In this document: one piece after another, positions 1 through 12,640 of the stretch | Numbering within the stretch: position 1 is the stretch's first letter | How the letters are laid out: every line of letters begins with the position of its first letter | Assembly (NCBI GenBank): GCA_024362935.1 | Contig: JANCRA010000003.1 | Coordinates: forward strand, 42,779,291 to 42,843,290 | DNA length: 64,000 nucleotides | Direction of reading: 5' to 3' | From: Setophaga petechia | Lineage: Eukaryota > Chordata > Aves > Passeriformes > Parulidae | Notes under the pieces: model-generated | Told to the model about the DNA's origin: nothing | Seen by the model: only the letters and a program-made list of their open reading frames with translations | The model's database searches: none | Program-made: the position numbers and the translations under genes

Positions 1-1390
1 CTTTGCTTATTATCCCAACAAATATCTTTGGATGAAAACCTCTCAGCCTTTTTATCTTTTTACTAGAGAGCACATAGATTTACCTTTGCCTATGCTTCCA
101 AATAATACGTAAGTCAGATTTACCTTACCCTCTCCCAAAGATCCTGTGACTTAATATGATGTAGGAATTTGTCATTCTGCTTGTAATGTCTTTAAGACTC
201 TCAGCTTATTGTAGGCTATAGTATTGCTGCCTTCCCTAAGAAATGGGTCTACATCCGCTCAGGAAGGCTTCTCTTGTTGCTGGTACAGGTCTTTTTAGTC
301 CCACTGATATATGACAAAAATTATGCTCATGCCTGCAGCACTCTGATCTGTGTTTGATACCAGGTTTGGAGGTGGTTGTGCATCAATCAAAATACATCAA
401 TCCCAAGGGTAGCCAGAGGAGCCAAGCCATTGCCTTCAGTTAGGTGTCCCACTTGGCTAGGGGTGCTGCTGCTTTGTTCAATAACCTTTATGATATTTTT
501 TCTAATTGTCACATGCTTTTACCTGTCTTTTACAAACCCAAATCTGTATTTTCTGTCTCCCTCAAAACGAAACTCAACCTTAACCACGAATAAATTCATT
601 TGGGGGACCACAGAACATTAACATGGGGCAAATACGAGTCAAAGATGCAAAATTAGCCTGTGTGCCACCCGTGTGATGAGGATCTATCCAGCTGTGGAGG
701 GCTCTTATTTTACAGACCATAGCAGCCGCTGTGCTTAAAATACACCTCGAGGGCACAGCAGGGACTGTAACAGTTAGAACCCCGTGCTGAATCGAGAGCC
801 AGCCCCAGACCTTGCAAAAAGAGGTGGTTGCTGCTCACAGCTTCAAGTGCAGTGCAGAAAGGACCTAAGAAAGAAGGGGAAAAAAGCAGGAAAGAGCTTA
901 TGCTTGGATGTCTAGGGCCATCTGCCACCACAGAAGTACAATACTGGATTCTTGAAATGTAAAAATAGATCTCAAAAGAGACATGTTTTAATGAACTGAA
1001 CACAAAGAAACATGGTCGAAATAAACTGAAAACAGAAGCAAGGTTCAAGGATCTGTTTGTTAAATGAACACCCAAAGCCAGAATATGTTTTTAGTGCTGG
1101 AGAATGCTGGCTGTCTGGTTTCTGCTAAAGCCTCCAGTCTCTCTTTGGGATGCATGTGGGAGAAGGAGGGGTGAATGGCAGCCCTTGTTTGTCCTCTCTT
1201 GAGGAATCTAATTATGTATCAATTGATTTCAAAGCCTGGAATAGTAACTCTCTAGAAAACACTCACTCAGAGACATTGTTCCAATTTTCGCCTGTTCATA
1301 ATTTATTCACCTCCGGTTTCAATGAGAAGGGTGCTCCCTCATACTGATTCGCTCCCCACAAGTTGCACAGAAAATCCCAAGTTTGTGGAC
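1..1390. other. Non-coding DNA at left edge, no gene seen
   Basis: AT-rich sequence without recognisable exon, repeat family or promoter. KCNQ1 should lie to the left if the locus follows the usual vertebrate order, but no KCNQ1 C-terminal coding sequence was recognised here. Confidence 0.6.
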
Positions 1391-1395
1391 GTTAA

Positions 1396-1434
1396 AAAAA
1401 AAAAAAAAAAAGAAAAACAACCAAAAAAAAAAAA
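1396..1434. repeat. Poly-A tract
   Basis: Two A homopolymers separated by GAAAAACAACC, followed by AC-rich sequence. It could be the tail of an old retroinsertion, but no parent sequence or target-site duplication was recognised. Confidence 0.8.
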
Positions 1435-1489
1435 AACCCACACAAAACCAAACAAAACATGCACACACAGAGCAGCGCTGTGAGGAGAG

Positions 1490-2720
1490 GGGAAGGCGTC
1501 TGGGCGAGCGGGAGGGAACAAAACGCAGCAGCTCCGGCACGGCGGGTCTCACGCACTGCGCGGGGCAGCCCCGCCGTGCCCAGCTGGGAGCGCGGCTCCT
1601 GCCCTCGCCCCGGCTGCAGCGCAGCCCGCAGGGACCCCAGGGAGCACGGCCACGCACAGCACTGCGGTGCCCTGAGCATCAGGGGTGAGGCGCAGGCTGC
1701 GGCTTGTCTCCTGTTGCTCAGTGTGCAGAAAAATCGAAAATGTTCTGGTAGGCTCCCGCCCTGCTGCCACCCCACCTGCTCACGGCCGTCCTGGGGCTTC
1801 GCTCTGCATGGCGGCTCGGCGGGACCCCACGAGCCTCCAGCCCCCTCTGTAGCCATGCCTGGGTACCCAGGCGTCACCCCCCGGCACACGGCATGGGGGT
1901 GACCCGGCCCTGCTGGCCACAGGCCGTGCGTGTGTGCTTGCGGTGGGGGGCCCCGAAGCCACAGCCGTCTGCTCGCAGCGGGAGGCACCCGGTGCCCAGC
2001 GCCGCTGCCTTGTGCCCACCCAGAGCAGGACCTGGGCCCCCAGCCGGGCAAGTCCTCCCCCCGGGGCTGGGCCCCCCCAAAACCCCGCAAGGGCAGCGGG
2101 CTGGGCGGCTGGAATCCATCCCTCCCCCTCCCCAAAGCAGCCGAGCCACGAGTCTCCTGTCATTCAGCCTTCTGCCCGGCTGATCACTGTGAAAAGAGCC
2201 GCCCCGGTGACAGAAACACATGAATATTGACTGCAAACAAACCCCGGGGGAGCGGCACCTGGGGGGCTGCGAGCGCCGCTCCCCCCGCGGCCCGCGGCGA
2301 GCGCGCTCACCTGCAGCGGGGCGCGGGCACGAGCGTGCGTGTGCAGCTGTGCATGGGCAGCCCTTGCAGCCCTGCATGTACAGCCCTGCATGTACAGCCG
2401 TGCATGTACAGCGTGTACAGCCCTGCATGTACAGCGTGTACAGCCCTGCATGTACAGCCGTGCATGTCCAGCCCTGCATTCTCACACAGATGCATGCCCA
2501 GCCCTGCATGTCCAGCCCTGCATGTTCACACACATGCATGTCCAGCCCTGCACGCCCACCCAGCCGTGCCCGGCAGCCCCGGCCCGGCCCGGGCGGAGGG
2601 TCCGGCCGGCTGCAGCCCCCCCGGGCCGTTCCGCCCCCGCGTACCTGCGGCGGGCCGGGGAGGCGGCAGCTGAGTCTATATAGCTGGTGGGTTATAATGG
2701 GGCTGTCCCCCGGGGGGGAG
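1490..2720. promoter_or_regulatory. CpG-rich island left of CDKN1C, no gene recognised
   Basis: GC-rich, CpG-dense sequence with long open frames in several registers on both strands, which is expected from the low stop frequency of GC-rich DNA and not evidence of coding. At its right end, around 2676-2700, are TATA-like sequences (CTATATAGC, then TTATAATGG). This could be a promoter or enhancer in the KCNQ1-CDKN1C interval; no product can be assigned. Confidence 0.5.
2345..2562 (+). repeat. 14-bp minisatellite (CCCTGCATGTACAG) with UGCAUG motifs
   Basis: Tandem array starting at 2370 with 14-base units CCCTGCATGTACAG (2370-2383, 2384-2397, 2398-2411, 2421-2434, 2444-2457, 2458-2471, with C/G and A/C variants). 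9-base partial units CGTGTACAG interrupt it at 2412-2420 and 2435-2443. The distal part has a second-order pattern: two 30-base units containing CACACA alternate with 14-base units. TGCATG occurs 11 times from 2350 to about 2545. Confidence 0.9.
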
Positions 2721-3589
2721 CACCATAAAAGAAACACGTTTCATTTACAAGTTTCCCCCAGCTGGCCCCCGACTTTAGTCCTTATTCCCTTTCTGGAGAG
2801 GGGATGGGGGGAGATGGCTTCCCCCCGCCCTCCCTTTTCATGTATCTACCCCAGGCCAAAATCTTTGCTTTCACTTCCAAATCCACAAGGTTTCCCAGTT
2901 TAAAGGCAAGAGTCATGGGGGAAGCGGCGAGGGGGGTAGGAGACAAAAACTCTAACCCGCACAGTTTTCCATTTATTTTGGCATCCCTGATTATCCCTTT
3001 TCACTTTATCATCTCCATTAAATATATATATATTAATAATTGCTTTAAAAATCTACTTTGGAGCAACCTTACATCCCCCTCTCCTTGAATTAAATAAACA
3101 GCATCTGGAAACTGATATATCACCAAATTACCCGCCTTCTTCTTTTTTTTTTCTTCCCCATTGTTTAGGATTAGGGCTGTAAATAACGTGTCGGGTGCGT
3201 TTTATGGACGAGCCACGTTTCTAAGGTGTCCCCCCGTTATACCGTCAGAGCGGGGTGTAGGGTCGGGGGTGCAGGGGTGACTCCCCCCGCCGAGCCCCTA
3301 TTAACAGCCTATTACTGCGGGTGGGGGCAGGGAAGGTGCAGATTTAAATGGCCTCTCCCCCCTCCCTTCAAACGCAGACAATTTTGATGAGTGGGTTTTT
3401 GTCCGGATGGTTTGTAATGGTGCCTGTTTTGGGGTGTCCCGGGGGGTCCGGGAAGCTTTAATTCGCTCACAAAGGCTCATTTGCAGGTCAATGCCATGGC
3501 ACACTCGCCTCTCCCCTTTGCCTAAATCTCCTTTTGTTCGCCATCGCCTGCTCCTCATGCCAGATGGCCGCGGAAAATGCTAATTTTCT

Positions 3590-3630
3590 CTCCCCCCCCC
3601 CCCTTTTTTTTTTCTTTTTTTCTTTTTTTT

Positions 3631-3662
<32 letters not shown>

Positions 3663-3670
3663 TTTTTTTT
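3590..3670. repeat. Poly-C / poly-T tract
   Basis: A run of C is followed by about 65 T residues with a few single C interruptions. Simple sequence; likely length-polymorphic. Confidence 0.9.
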
Positions 3671-5194
3671 GCATTTAATTGCAGCCCTTTGCAGATGGGG
3701 GCTGCGGAGTGTGTGCTTCATTCAAATGAGGTTTGCTTTTTGGTTTCTAGGCACGTTTCTAAAAGTCCGATCTGAGTCAGGCAGGGATTAGCTTGACAGG
3801 GAAGTGATCAGATTAAAATCCGTGCATGAGCTCGGCCTCGTCCCTCCCTCCCTTTAAAGCTCTCCTCCTTCCCCGCCGCTTTCCTCCCAGGAAAAAGGAA
3901 AACTCTTCTCTTTCCTGAGCATCTTGCCATCGGTGGGGTTATAAGGCTGGATTGCCGTGAAAAAAAAAAAATGTTTTCTCTCTTTTTCAAACTTTCTTTC
4001 GAAAAGGCAAGAGTTGGTCTTGCTGGGAGGTGGGGAGTGGGTGCCAGCACAGGTCTGAGTCTGTGGGCATGGGGACTGCAGGGTGCAGGAGAGCAGCCGC
4101 CGGCACCACAGCGAGTAAAACACCCCGGGGAAGCCCAGCTACCTCCAAACGTGTGCTGGGGACAGGAGAGCCACCAAAACAGGTGGGCAAGAGATGCTGG
4201 GAGAGGTGTGCCCTCTTCTTCGGGTGTGTCACTCAGTTTTAGTAGGACGAACTTGTCCCCAGATGGGGTCTGTGACCTTTGAAATCCCTTAAAAACGGTC
4301 GCGCTGAAATGCTTGCTCTCAACAAGGAAAAGAGTGCCAAAAGAGCAAAAGTGGGTTTTTCTCCTCACCTTAAAGACAGGTACACAAAGTTTGCAAGATG
4401 AAACCCAGAGTCCTTCTCACGCAGCCAGCTGCTGCTGCACGGGGTAAACCCCGGGTCTGGGCCATTCCCTTTTGTGGGAATTTTATGTAATTTGGGGGGA
4501 ATGCTGCTCTTCTTCACCCAGCGGCAGGGTGATTTTGCCCCTGGGATAGGGGTGGGTTTGGCTCCTGAATTTTCAGCAAGAAGGACCCTTTTTCTCAAGG
4601 CACTTCTGCATTTGGGTGGAACTGTGTTTGGGATTGTGCTCTGCAGCAAATCCCTCAGCAGTAAGAAAGGCCCAAGGATCTGCCCCAGTTGCCGGTGGGG
4701 TTGGATGTGGTTAAAGGCACCACAAGGATTTCCAGATGGACCAAGGCTGGGGGTGTGCAGAGGCAGAGCTGTAGGGTGGCTCACAGTGAAATCAGAGGTG
4801 GCACCTTCACAGAGCTTGGCAGGTGAGCATTGCAATCTGGGCTCACAAAGGTACATGGCAGGAAAAGAAAATTATCATCTGAAGTGTTTTAAAACTATTT
4901 AATGGTGCAGAGAGGCAAACTTAACAGACAGCTTATCATTTTCTGTGCAGTCACAAACCTACACTTGATTTTTCTCAAATTATTTGTTTTGTTGCAGCAA
5001 GATGCTGACGTTTACTCACTGATGTTGGATCATGTTAATCAAGTACATTGCTTGAGTTCTCCTTAGATTTCTGGCTTAATTAAAGCCAGCCTGCAAATAC
5101 TGATCCAGGTGTTATCCATCCATGGCTGGCACAGACACCTGGACGTGTGTCTGAAGGCTGGGGGAGCAGCCCCGCAGCAGCAGTTGGCTGTCAG

Positions 5195-5280
5195 TACAAA
5201 TTTTTTTATATATATTTATATATTTATTGATATATTTATTTATAGATGTATATATTTATATACATACACACACTTTGAAT
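5195..5280. repeat. AT-rich low-complexity repeat (TATATTTA)n
   Basis: Degenerate repeats of TATATTTATA, passing into TATACATACACACAC. No gene is suggested. Confidence 0.8.
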
Positions 5281-8200
5281 ATTTTTGTTTTGAATGACCC
5301 ATCTATTCTGATTTTTGGAGGTAAGAAAAACACCCTTTAAAACAATCATTATCATCTCTGACTGATTGTGCCCCAAGAGAAAAAACACAGGTTCAGTTTT
5401 AGGTGTTTTAGGCATGAAGGAATTAAGTAGTGCCTTTGACTGCCAGGTAGGGTTCTGAAGGAAGGTGGGGAATATGCATGTCATCTGCTTTTTGCCTCTC
5501 TCAGTGCTGGGAAATCACAACTGATTTGTTAAAGATGAATTATTGCATTATTCTAATATTTAGTTATCATATTGCATTACCCTAATGGTTCTATTATTTC
5601 TGATATTGCATTACACTAGTTACTATTAAGAGCTCATTGTGAATGTATGGAAGCAGGAATTCTCTTTGGGTTAACTAGCAAAAATAAAAGCAAAATTACA
5701 GTAGAAAAATATTTAACCCTAGTATCTCTTAAATCTTTACTAACTATTTATTTCTCTCTCTCCTCTCTCTCTCTTAAATTTGTGTTGGGGAGGGGCAAAT
5801 CCCATATATTCTGGATTTTTGTTTAAGTTAGGTTTGTTTCTCTAAGAATTCAAGAACATTTATTTGCTTAAAGGCTTGCCAGTAAAAAGGCCCCAGGTCT
5901 AATCCCCTTTCTGCTACACACCAATGAAACTTAGGAAACTCTTTGACTATTGACTTTTTCACGTGGAAACCGATCTGCTCAAAGTGAAAAGAAACCATTT
6001 CTTGGAAGGGGGGAAGAAAAAAACTCTGTGAAACTCTGTTTTGAAGAAGTCGTCGTCCTTGGCCTGTGGAGTAGCAGCAGAAGCAAAGGCTTTTTGATCC
6101 TCAGATTTGTAAACTTGTAGACATAATAATGCCATTTCTCTAGTGTTAGCAGGTGTCCTGTCTGGAAGTTGCTGCCTCAGCCTCCAGCAGAGCTGGGAAT
6201 TAGAAAATTGTCTGTCTTTCCTGAACCGTGAAGTGCTGCTCTTAAATAAAGGCCAGGTCAGATGTTAAAGGGACATTCTTGTCTCCTGAAGCCGAAATAA
6301 TCTACAGTCACGTCGAGAAATGAAGGCATCCTCCTCCCAAAATGGTCAATCTCTTTATCTCCCATTATAGTCTGCCGGGTCAAGAAAAAGCCCCTTCCGT
6401 GCCGACATTTTGCAATATTTCTGCTAAGTCTGTAATTATTCCGGTTCTTCATAGCTGAATTTCAGGGAAATATGATAATTGGGGAAGTTTTATTCTTTTT
6501 TTATCCTCCCCCTCCACCCCCCTCCCTGCTGTCCTTCGTCTCATAGAATAGTTCAGTGAACTTTGATCAGGCTTTATATATAAATTCTGTATTTTCTCTC
6601 TGCTTGTTAATAGTTGTTAAACGCAACTGGGATTATTATTTTTAATCTAGTGGGGTTAAAGAGAATATTTTAAAGGGACTATTTCGAGTCCTCGAAATCC
6701 TGCAGACAGGCACAAAAGCCAAAACAACAAGCACGTCTTTTAATTTGCAGCGAAATCCTTCTGCTAAGGTGTCTTTGCCCGCTGTGTTTTATGGGTGTTT
6801 GCTAACAGCGATTGTTATGGAAATGATCCCCAAATCTCCTGTTGTATCCCCCCGCAGAGGTGGCTGCTGCTGCTCGGGGCTGCGCTGCACACCCGAGAGC
6901 AAACACGGACGGCCGCTTTTATTTTATTTTATTTACGCAGCAGACAGGCTGTGCCTGCCCCCTCTCCGCGCAGCGTTCAGCCCAGCAGTTGTGCTTGCCG
7001 GGTGTTCCCCTTTTCTCCCCCATTCCTGCCCCAGCGCTCATGGACTGGGTGCTGGAGGGGGAATGTGCAATTTGGCACATTCGGGGAGCGGATTTTGCAC
7101 CAGGCAGGTGCCTTTTGCCATCTCGATTCCAATTAAATGTGCTCCCCTGTAAGCTGCATTCCCTGGGTTCCTCATTCGTGCTGCAAAGGGTGCTGTGGAC
7201 ACCCTGAATGTTTTGGAGAGGAGGGGTGGGTAGCACTGCACCCTCTCCTACAGCCCTCCAACCAGAAAAATATGGTCATAGCAGCTCCTAAAAGTTTGCT
7301 CTTGGCATAAAAGTTGGGCTTCCTCCTTTGAAGGGATATGCATCTGGAGTCCCTCAGTCAGCAGGAAAAAGAAACAGGTTTTGCTTCCTGATGTGCAGAA
7401 TAAAATAGAGAACCCGGGGCCAGTATTCCAAGTCCTGCTCACTCATCTGGGTCAGCAAAAAACAAAACTAAAAACAAACAAAAAATCCAAAGCTTTTGGG
7501 ATCACCAGTCAGCAGATGGAAAGCCGTATACTGTACCGGCAAAGCTGAAGTGATTTTAACTCGACTCATGTTTGAAAACATCTTGACTGAAGGTCCTAAG
7601 AAAAACTGGCTTTGCTAAACCAATTACCAGATGTATGAAAACAACTTAATTCGTGCTCATTGTTTTTCAGAATAAATTGCTCTAAACCTCAGCTCCCAGT
7701 AAGTCTAAGGCTGCTTGATGTGACCCAAACAGGGACTTTCCCTCAGAACTTTCATGCAGAAGCACACATGAAAGCTGTGGTGGGGATGTATTCTTGGGGA
7801 AAGGTGGTTTTGGTTTCATTTGTTGGTTTTTGAGGTGGCTGGTTTGCACATTTATTGCCACCCGCCCCTGCAGAGAACAGCATGCAAGAGTAGCTGCATG
7901 CGCATGTTCCTCTAATCTAGTACCACTCAAAACCAACCCCAAACAAAGCATCTTCCAGCTCTGAAAAACTCTCCTCCTTCCCCCCACCTCATAGCCAGGC
8001 ACAGAGGTGATTTCCTAGGCTTGCTGTGACGTTGAGGATGGTGGAGATCACAGGCTGGGGCCGAGTGGCTGCACCTGCAGGAGTCCAGCAAGTGGTCAGC
8101 AGGGTGAGGGTGGGACTGAGGGGTGACAAGCAAGGAAAAAAGATGGCAAGGAGAAAAGAATTCTCAAAGCTCAGGCAGTGATTTCTGTTAGTGCAGGGAC

Positions 8201-10425
8201 TTGGAAAAAAAAACCTGAATGTTTTTTAGGTTCTTATTGTAGGTTACATCCAAGAAATACTGTGGTGTGATTGATGTTGGTGTGATTGATGTGGAGCAGG
8301 CGAGGATGAGGGAAGACGTGGCCTTGGCTCTGCCCCCTTGTGTCTGCGCATGAAGATAAAATCTTTTAATTAAATGATCGCATTGAGTGCACAGAGAGAA
8401 CGGTGCTCGCTTTAATGAGCAGTTGCTCAATTTTGTTTTTCTCCATGTTCAATGGATGGTGCTATGTCTTATTAACTGGGCACTATTCAAACCCTGCTCA
8501 AAGACGTTATTAATGTCCCTACCAGATTTATACACTGCTGCTCACGGTAGTAACCCAGCACTTTCCAAACATTAATGGATCAAAATATAAGTGATGAGTG
8601 TTATTATCCCTGCTTAACGATGGGGAGACAAATAAAAAGAGATGGGAGCTAATAATTAATTTGGAGTGCTGGTCCAAGGCTGGTCCATGGCTGTTTCTTT
8701 TCAAACCATGAGCCTTGTCTGGCCAAAACCACATGCAGAGCCAGGCACTGTGACTGTGGCTGCAGCTGTGGATGCTCAGCACTCTCACAGGTCAGACCCC
8801 AGCAGCTCCTATCAGCTGCCCAACAAACCTGGGCACAATTAGTGCCTGCTTAGGAAAACTTGAAGCACCTGGCCCTGAACTGCACAAAGCCTCTGTTGCA
8901 GGAACAGGTCAGGAGGAGCCAACTGTGCTCTGAAGAATAAAAGCCTACATTCAAGTGTTGGCACTGGATTACACGTGAAAGCATCCTTTAGCTCCTTGCT
9001 TTGCTTTCTCTGGCAAAAGGCGTTTATGCAGAAGTTTCACCTTTGCTGTGTGGCCCAGAATCATTCTGTAAGGTAAAGCACTGGGTGAATTGGGTGCTGT
9101 GTGTCCTGGGGGAAGGAATGGTGTGTATAGCTGTGAAAATGCACTGGGAGCAAAAGATCTAGGCTGAAATTGTACAGACTGCTCGGGCACCTCAAAAACT
9201 TGAGGGTTTTTGCCCCAATCTTCCTGCTCTGTGTAATACAGGTGTAATGTGTGTGACAGGGAGTATGAAGCAAGCTAAAGCAAATCTGGTAGGGGAGAGT
9301 GACTAGTCCTTGATGACATGAATGAAACCTACTGACTCCTCAGCAGGTCTGGGGCAATTTTAACTCCCACACTGATCTGAAACACAGGGACAGAAAAGAG
9401 ATTATTCTTAGCACCCGTCTGTAAATTAGTTGAGAGGAGGGATAGGATGTTACTGGATGAGTTTCATGGGTGTTTGCTGACAGCAGAGATGTGCTGGGGC
9501 CAGGCAGCCTCTGAAGGAAAGCACAGGGTATAAATGTTGTGACTTGTTCCCTTCTCTCCCTCCCTTGGTGCACACCAGTAGAATTTTGTGTCCTCTGCCC
9601 AACCTCTTCCAGTGTACCCCAGCCATGCTTTTGCTCCCCTCACACCTTGTTACTCCCATCCTAGGTGTTTTCTGGCACTGCCTCCTCATCCTCACGTTCC
9701 CTTTCTCTGCATCCCCATCCTGTAGACTGGGGCCCACAGGACACCACAGGTGTAGATGTGAGGCCACTGCTTCTCCCGGAGCAGAGGCTTGACTATGTGG
9801 AATGCAGAAAGTGGGTCCAAAATTTAGTTTGTTCTCTGCTTAAAAGAGTTTGAGTTCTTTTTTTTTTTTTTGTCTCAGCAGGGCCTGTTTCAGGGCTTTT
9901 ATGTCCTATACAGCTCATCTAACTGTTTCGGCATCTTTCATTTTCTCTTTTTCCCCAAAAAAATGGTTCCAACCAAGATTTCTTGGAAACACAAGGCTAA
10001 AAATCCCCCTTGGTTTAAAAAAACAACAGAATAAACCAAAATAAGAAGAACTTTCCACTGGGAATTTGGGAATTATGTGGTCTTCAGTATAAGATACTGT
10101 GTGTGGGGAGAAGATACTTGATTCTTCTCCATCCTCTGACAGTCAGATATAATCCCACTCTTAAGTAAAGACTTTTGGTTCGTGTTTTGGCTTACCCTGT
10201 TCCAAAAATAATTGTCAAGAGTAACATTTCTGAGCAGCTACAGGAGGGGAAGACATTGGAAAAGCATTTCAATTTTATCCTGTGGCAATAGGTGACAATG
10301 TGGCTTAAAAAAAGCCTGTTCCCTGAATTGTTGTGTTGTGTTGGTTTGTTCTGTTCCCCCTCTGTTTTAAAATAGTTCTGCCTTTGCTCTCCCCTCTCCT
10401 CCCAGTAGCTGTCAACTGCCCAGGT

Positions 10426-10860
10426 TGTTATGCCTACCTATGGATCCATTCTTAACCCCTCCCTGGTCTCCCTGGAAACCAATGGATCCCTCTCTGCCAG
10501 TCTCCCCTACTCCGCCCCGGTTTCCCCGGAGACCAATGTATCCTTCTCCTTACCCCACCCCGGTTGCCTGTCAGTCTCTCTGCACCCTCTGGAACCTTCT
10601 AGCTGGGACGTAGAGGGATTGGTTCAGGAACCAGGGCCCCTCCTTCGTGTTATTTTTATTGGGTTTTCCCTAATGTCAATCCTGTGTATCCCACTCCCCC
10701 AAACCAGTTCCACCCCCACCGCCCACTCCCTTTATAATCACATGGAACCTCGCCCTCTTTCTCTTCGGTTCCTGATCCCTCGGATTTACAGTAAACTCAA
10801 ACTTGCCTCAAACTGAAGAGCGCTCTCTCTCATTTCTGCAGGAGGAAGCTTCTAGGCAGC
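10426..10860 (+). mobile_element. Probable solo retroviral LTR (ERV)
   Basis: The element appears to begin with TGTTATGCC at 10426. It contains a direct repeat with a 54-base period built on ACCAATG (10478-10484 and 10532-10538) and a degraded third copy near 10437; a TATA box TTTATAA at 10731-10737; and an AGTAAA polyadenylation-like signal at 10790-10795. These are U3-R-U5 features in plus orientation. The 3' border is uncertain (TCTGCA near 10842 or slightly beyond), and no target-site duplication, primer-binding site or gag/pol/env sequence follows, so it reads as a solo LTR. The family was not identified. Confidence 0.6.
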
Positions 10861-12404
10861 CACGTCTCTACTAAAGGCAGCCCTGCTGCTTCTGTGCAAG
10901 GCGCTGACCTTAGGCGCTGTGCCTGGCAGTGAAGCCGGGAGAGTGCCCCCTTGGCTGCAGGCGGTGCTGGCATTGCTAGCTGGGGCATCACCAGCAGCCC
11001 GCCGCTTCAATGAATTATTTTATACTCTCTGCTCAGTTACTTCTTGTGTGTGTGTCTGTGTATATGCTACTACTCTTCATATCTGTTTCTTTGCTTTAAA
11101 ATGGTCAATCCATTTTTATGTCTCTTTGTGGATCCTTCACATGAATCTCCTTGTGCAGCCATCCTACCAAGCAATCACAACTCATTGCAAATAATTTTTT
11201 TATTTCTGTATCAAAACATAAGAAGTTATTCTTTAAAAATGATGGGTTCCCCCCCTCCCCATCCTGTTACGTATGCCTCCTGCTCATTAGCAACAAATAT
11301 TTGCTGAAGAAGTGGAAAGCAGCGTTTTGTTTATTTTAAGTGATAATAGAACAAGTTTTGGCCCAGAAAGCAAAGTTGTGGCTAGGAAGGAGAATGATTC
11401 CCAGTGTCAACCATATGTTGCATTCATCTAACTGAAGTGGCTTAATTACTGGTAGATGTTGCTGAGCTCATAAAGATGCCTTTTTGCCAAGATTGTTTGC
11501 TGATAATTGCATCCCCCCCCCCCCAAAAAAAATCTGAGAAACTTCCTCCCCCACCAAGCTTCCCTTCTAGTCCTCCTTCAGCACCCTTTTCCTTTAGGTG
11601 CCCACCACAGATTCACATCGAGAGATGCTTATATGTAAAATTTGTGGAGGTCCTGTGTTGTAAAGGCTCCTGTCTTGGTCTCCTTCTCTTGGGGCAGGGG
11701 AGGAACTGCAGTAGCCGTGCTCCAAATGCACGGTTCTGCTCCTTGGGAGAATGAGTGGTGGTGATTTTGGAGTAGATTATTCCTCTAATTACGTAGCTGG
11801 TTTCAGTCTGGGATTAAGGCAGCTCAAATAATGACCTGACTTTTTGTAGCTGTAATGAGCAGCAAGCTCGGTCCTTCAAGACCCCTGATATTTTGAATCC
11901 TTTCCAAAAATATTCCTGTCATCAAATCCAAAGCGGAATTTGGGATTTAGCGCTAAGGGGTAAGTGGGTTGGCGGTAACAACCAGCAGCTTCCCTCTGCT
12001 TCTGCCTATGCATTCTCATGATAAAGGGCACTTTAAAGCCCCTCTGACAATGAATGAGTCCTAGTTAAATATTTCAAGAACTTCTTTACATGGTTTCCCC
12101 TGATGCATGTACTGTTGAGACATCTGTCTTCCGTACTAATAAAGTAGTCTAGATTTAAAATGAACTTCATTGGATTGCTTTGAAACTATAGGCACATATG
12201 GTTCATAATTAGCTGGATATCTCTTATAGTTAAATGATTTTTTTTTCTCTCCTTCTCTCTCTGTCGCCCATTCGCATCAATAATAGAAGCAAACAAAGTT
12301 CCAATTGTTCCCTGTTGCGGGACATTATGTGCCTGAATAAATGGATGTTGGCTGTGTCTACATGGATTTGCCATATGGCTACAAAGGCCGAAAGAATAGG
12401 GGCA

Positions 12405-12640
12405 GTGTGCTTTGTGCCGGGGCGCGGAGGGCCGGCCGGCTGGGTGGGGCAGGGCGCGGGGGCGGCCGCACACCTTCCCGCACCCCCGGCGCTGCGGGGC
12501 TGCGGCACCGGGCCCTCCCTGCCTCCCTCCCTGCTGCGGGCTGCGAACCCGACAGCTCCGCTCGGGCAGTGCCCATGGAATGGGGTTATTTGCTTTAGAG
12601 CCCCGTGCCTAAGCTGTCCCCGCGGTGAGAGCTTTCCTCC
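12405..12640. promoter_or_regulatory. Short CpG-rich segment
   Basis: About 230 bases of GC-rich, CpG-containing sequence between AT-rich flanks, 2-3.5 kb beyond the CDKN1C polyadenylation site. No exon can be recognised. It may be a regulatory element or an unannotated promoter. Confidence 0.35.

Larger units (their letters stand above)
2740..10425. other. Intergenic DNA with possible conserved elements, no gene seen
   Basis: No convincing exon on either strand. It contains the simple repeats listed separately and a CT-rich microsatellite at about 5752-5775. Two stretches look unlike neutral DNA and may be conserved non-coding elements: about 3160-3240 (contains GTTTTATGG, a HOX/CDX-type motif) and about 6240-6700. 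That is an impression from composition and motif density only. Confidence 0.5.

Noticed and set aside
376..621. 81-codon frame with a strongly hydrophobic stretch
   Set aside because: It has no ATG before the hydrophobic part, no neighbouring gene parts, and no recognisable family. A faint resemblance to a membrane-protein leader is not enough.
1392..2903. Several open frames of 100-290 codons on both strands
   Set aside because: They overlap each other in many registers inside a CpG island and a minisatellite without stops; none resembles a known protein.
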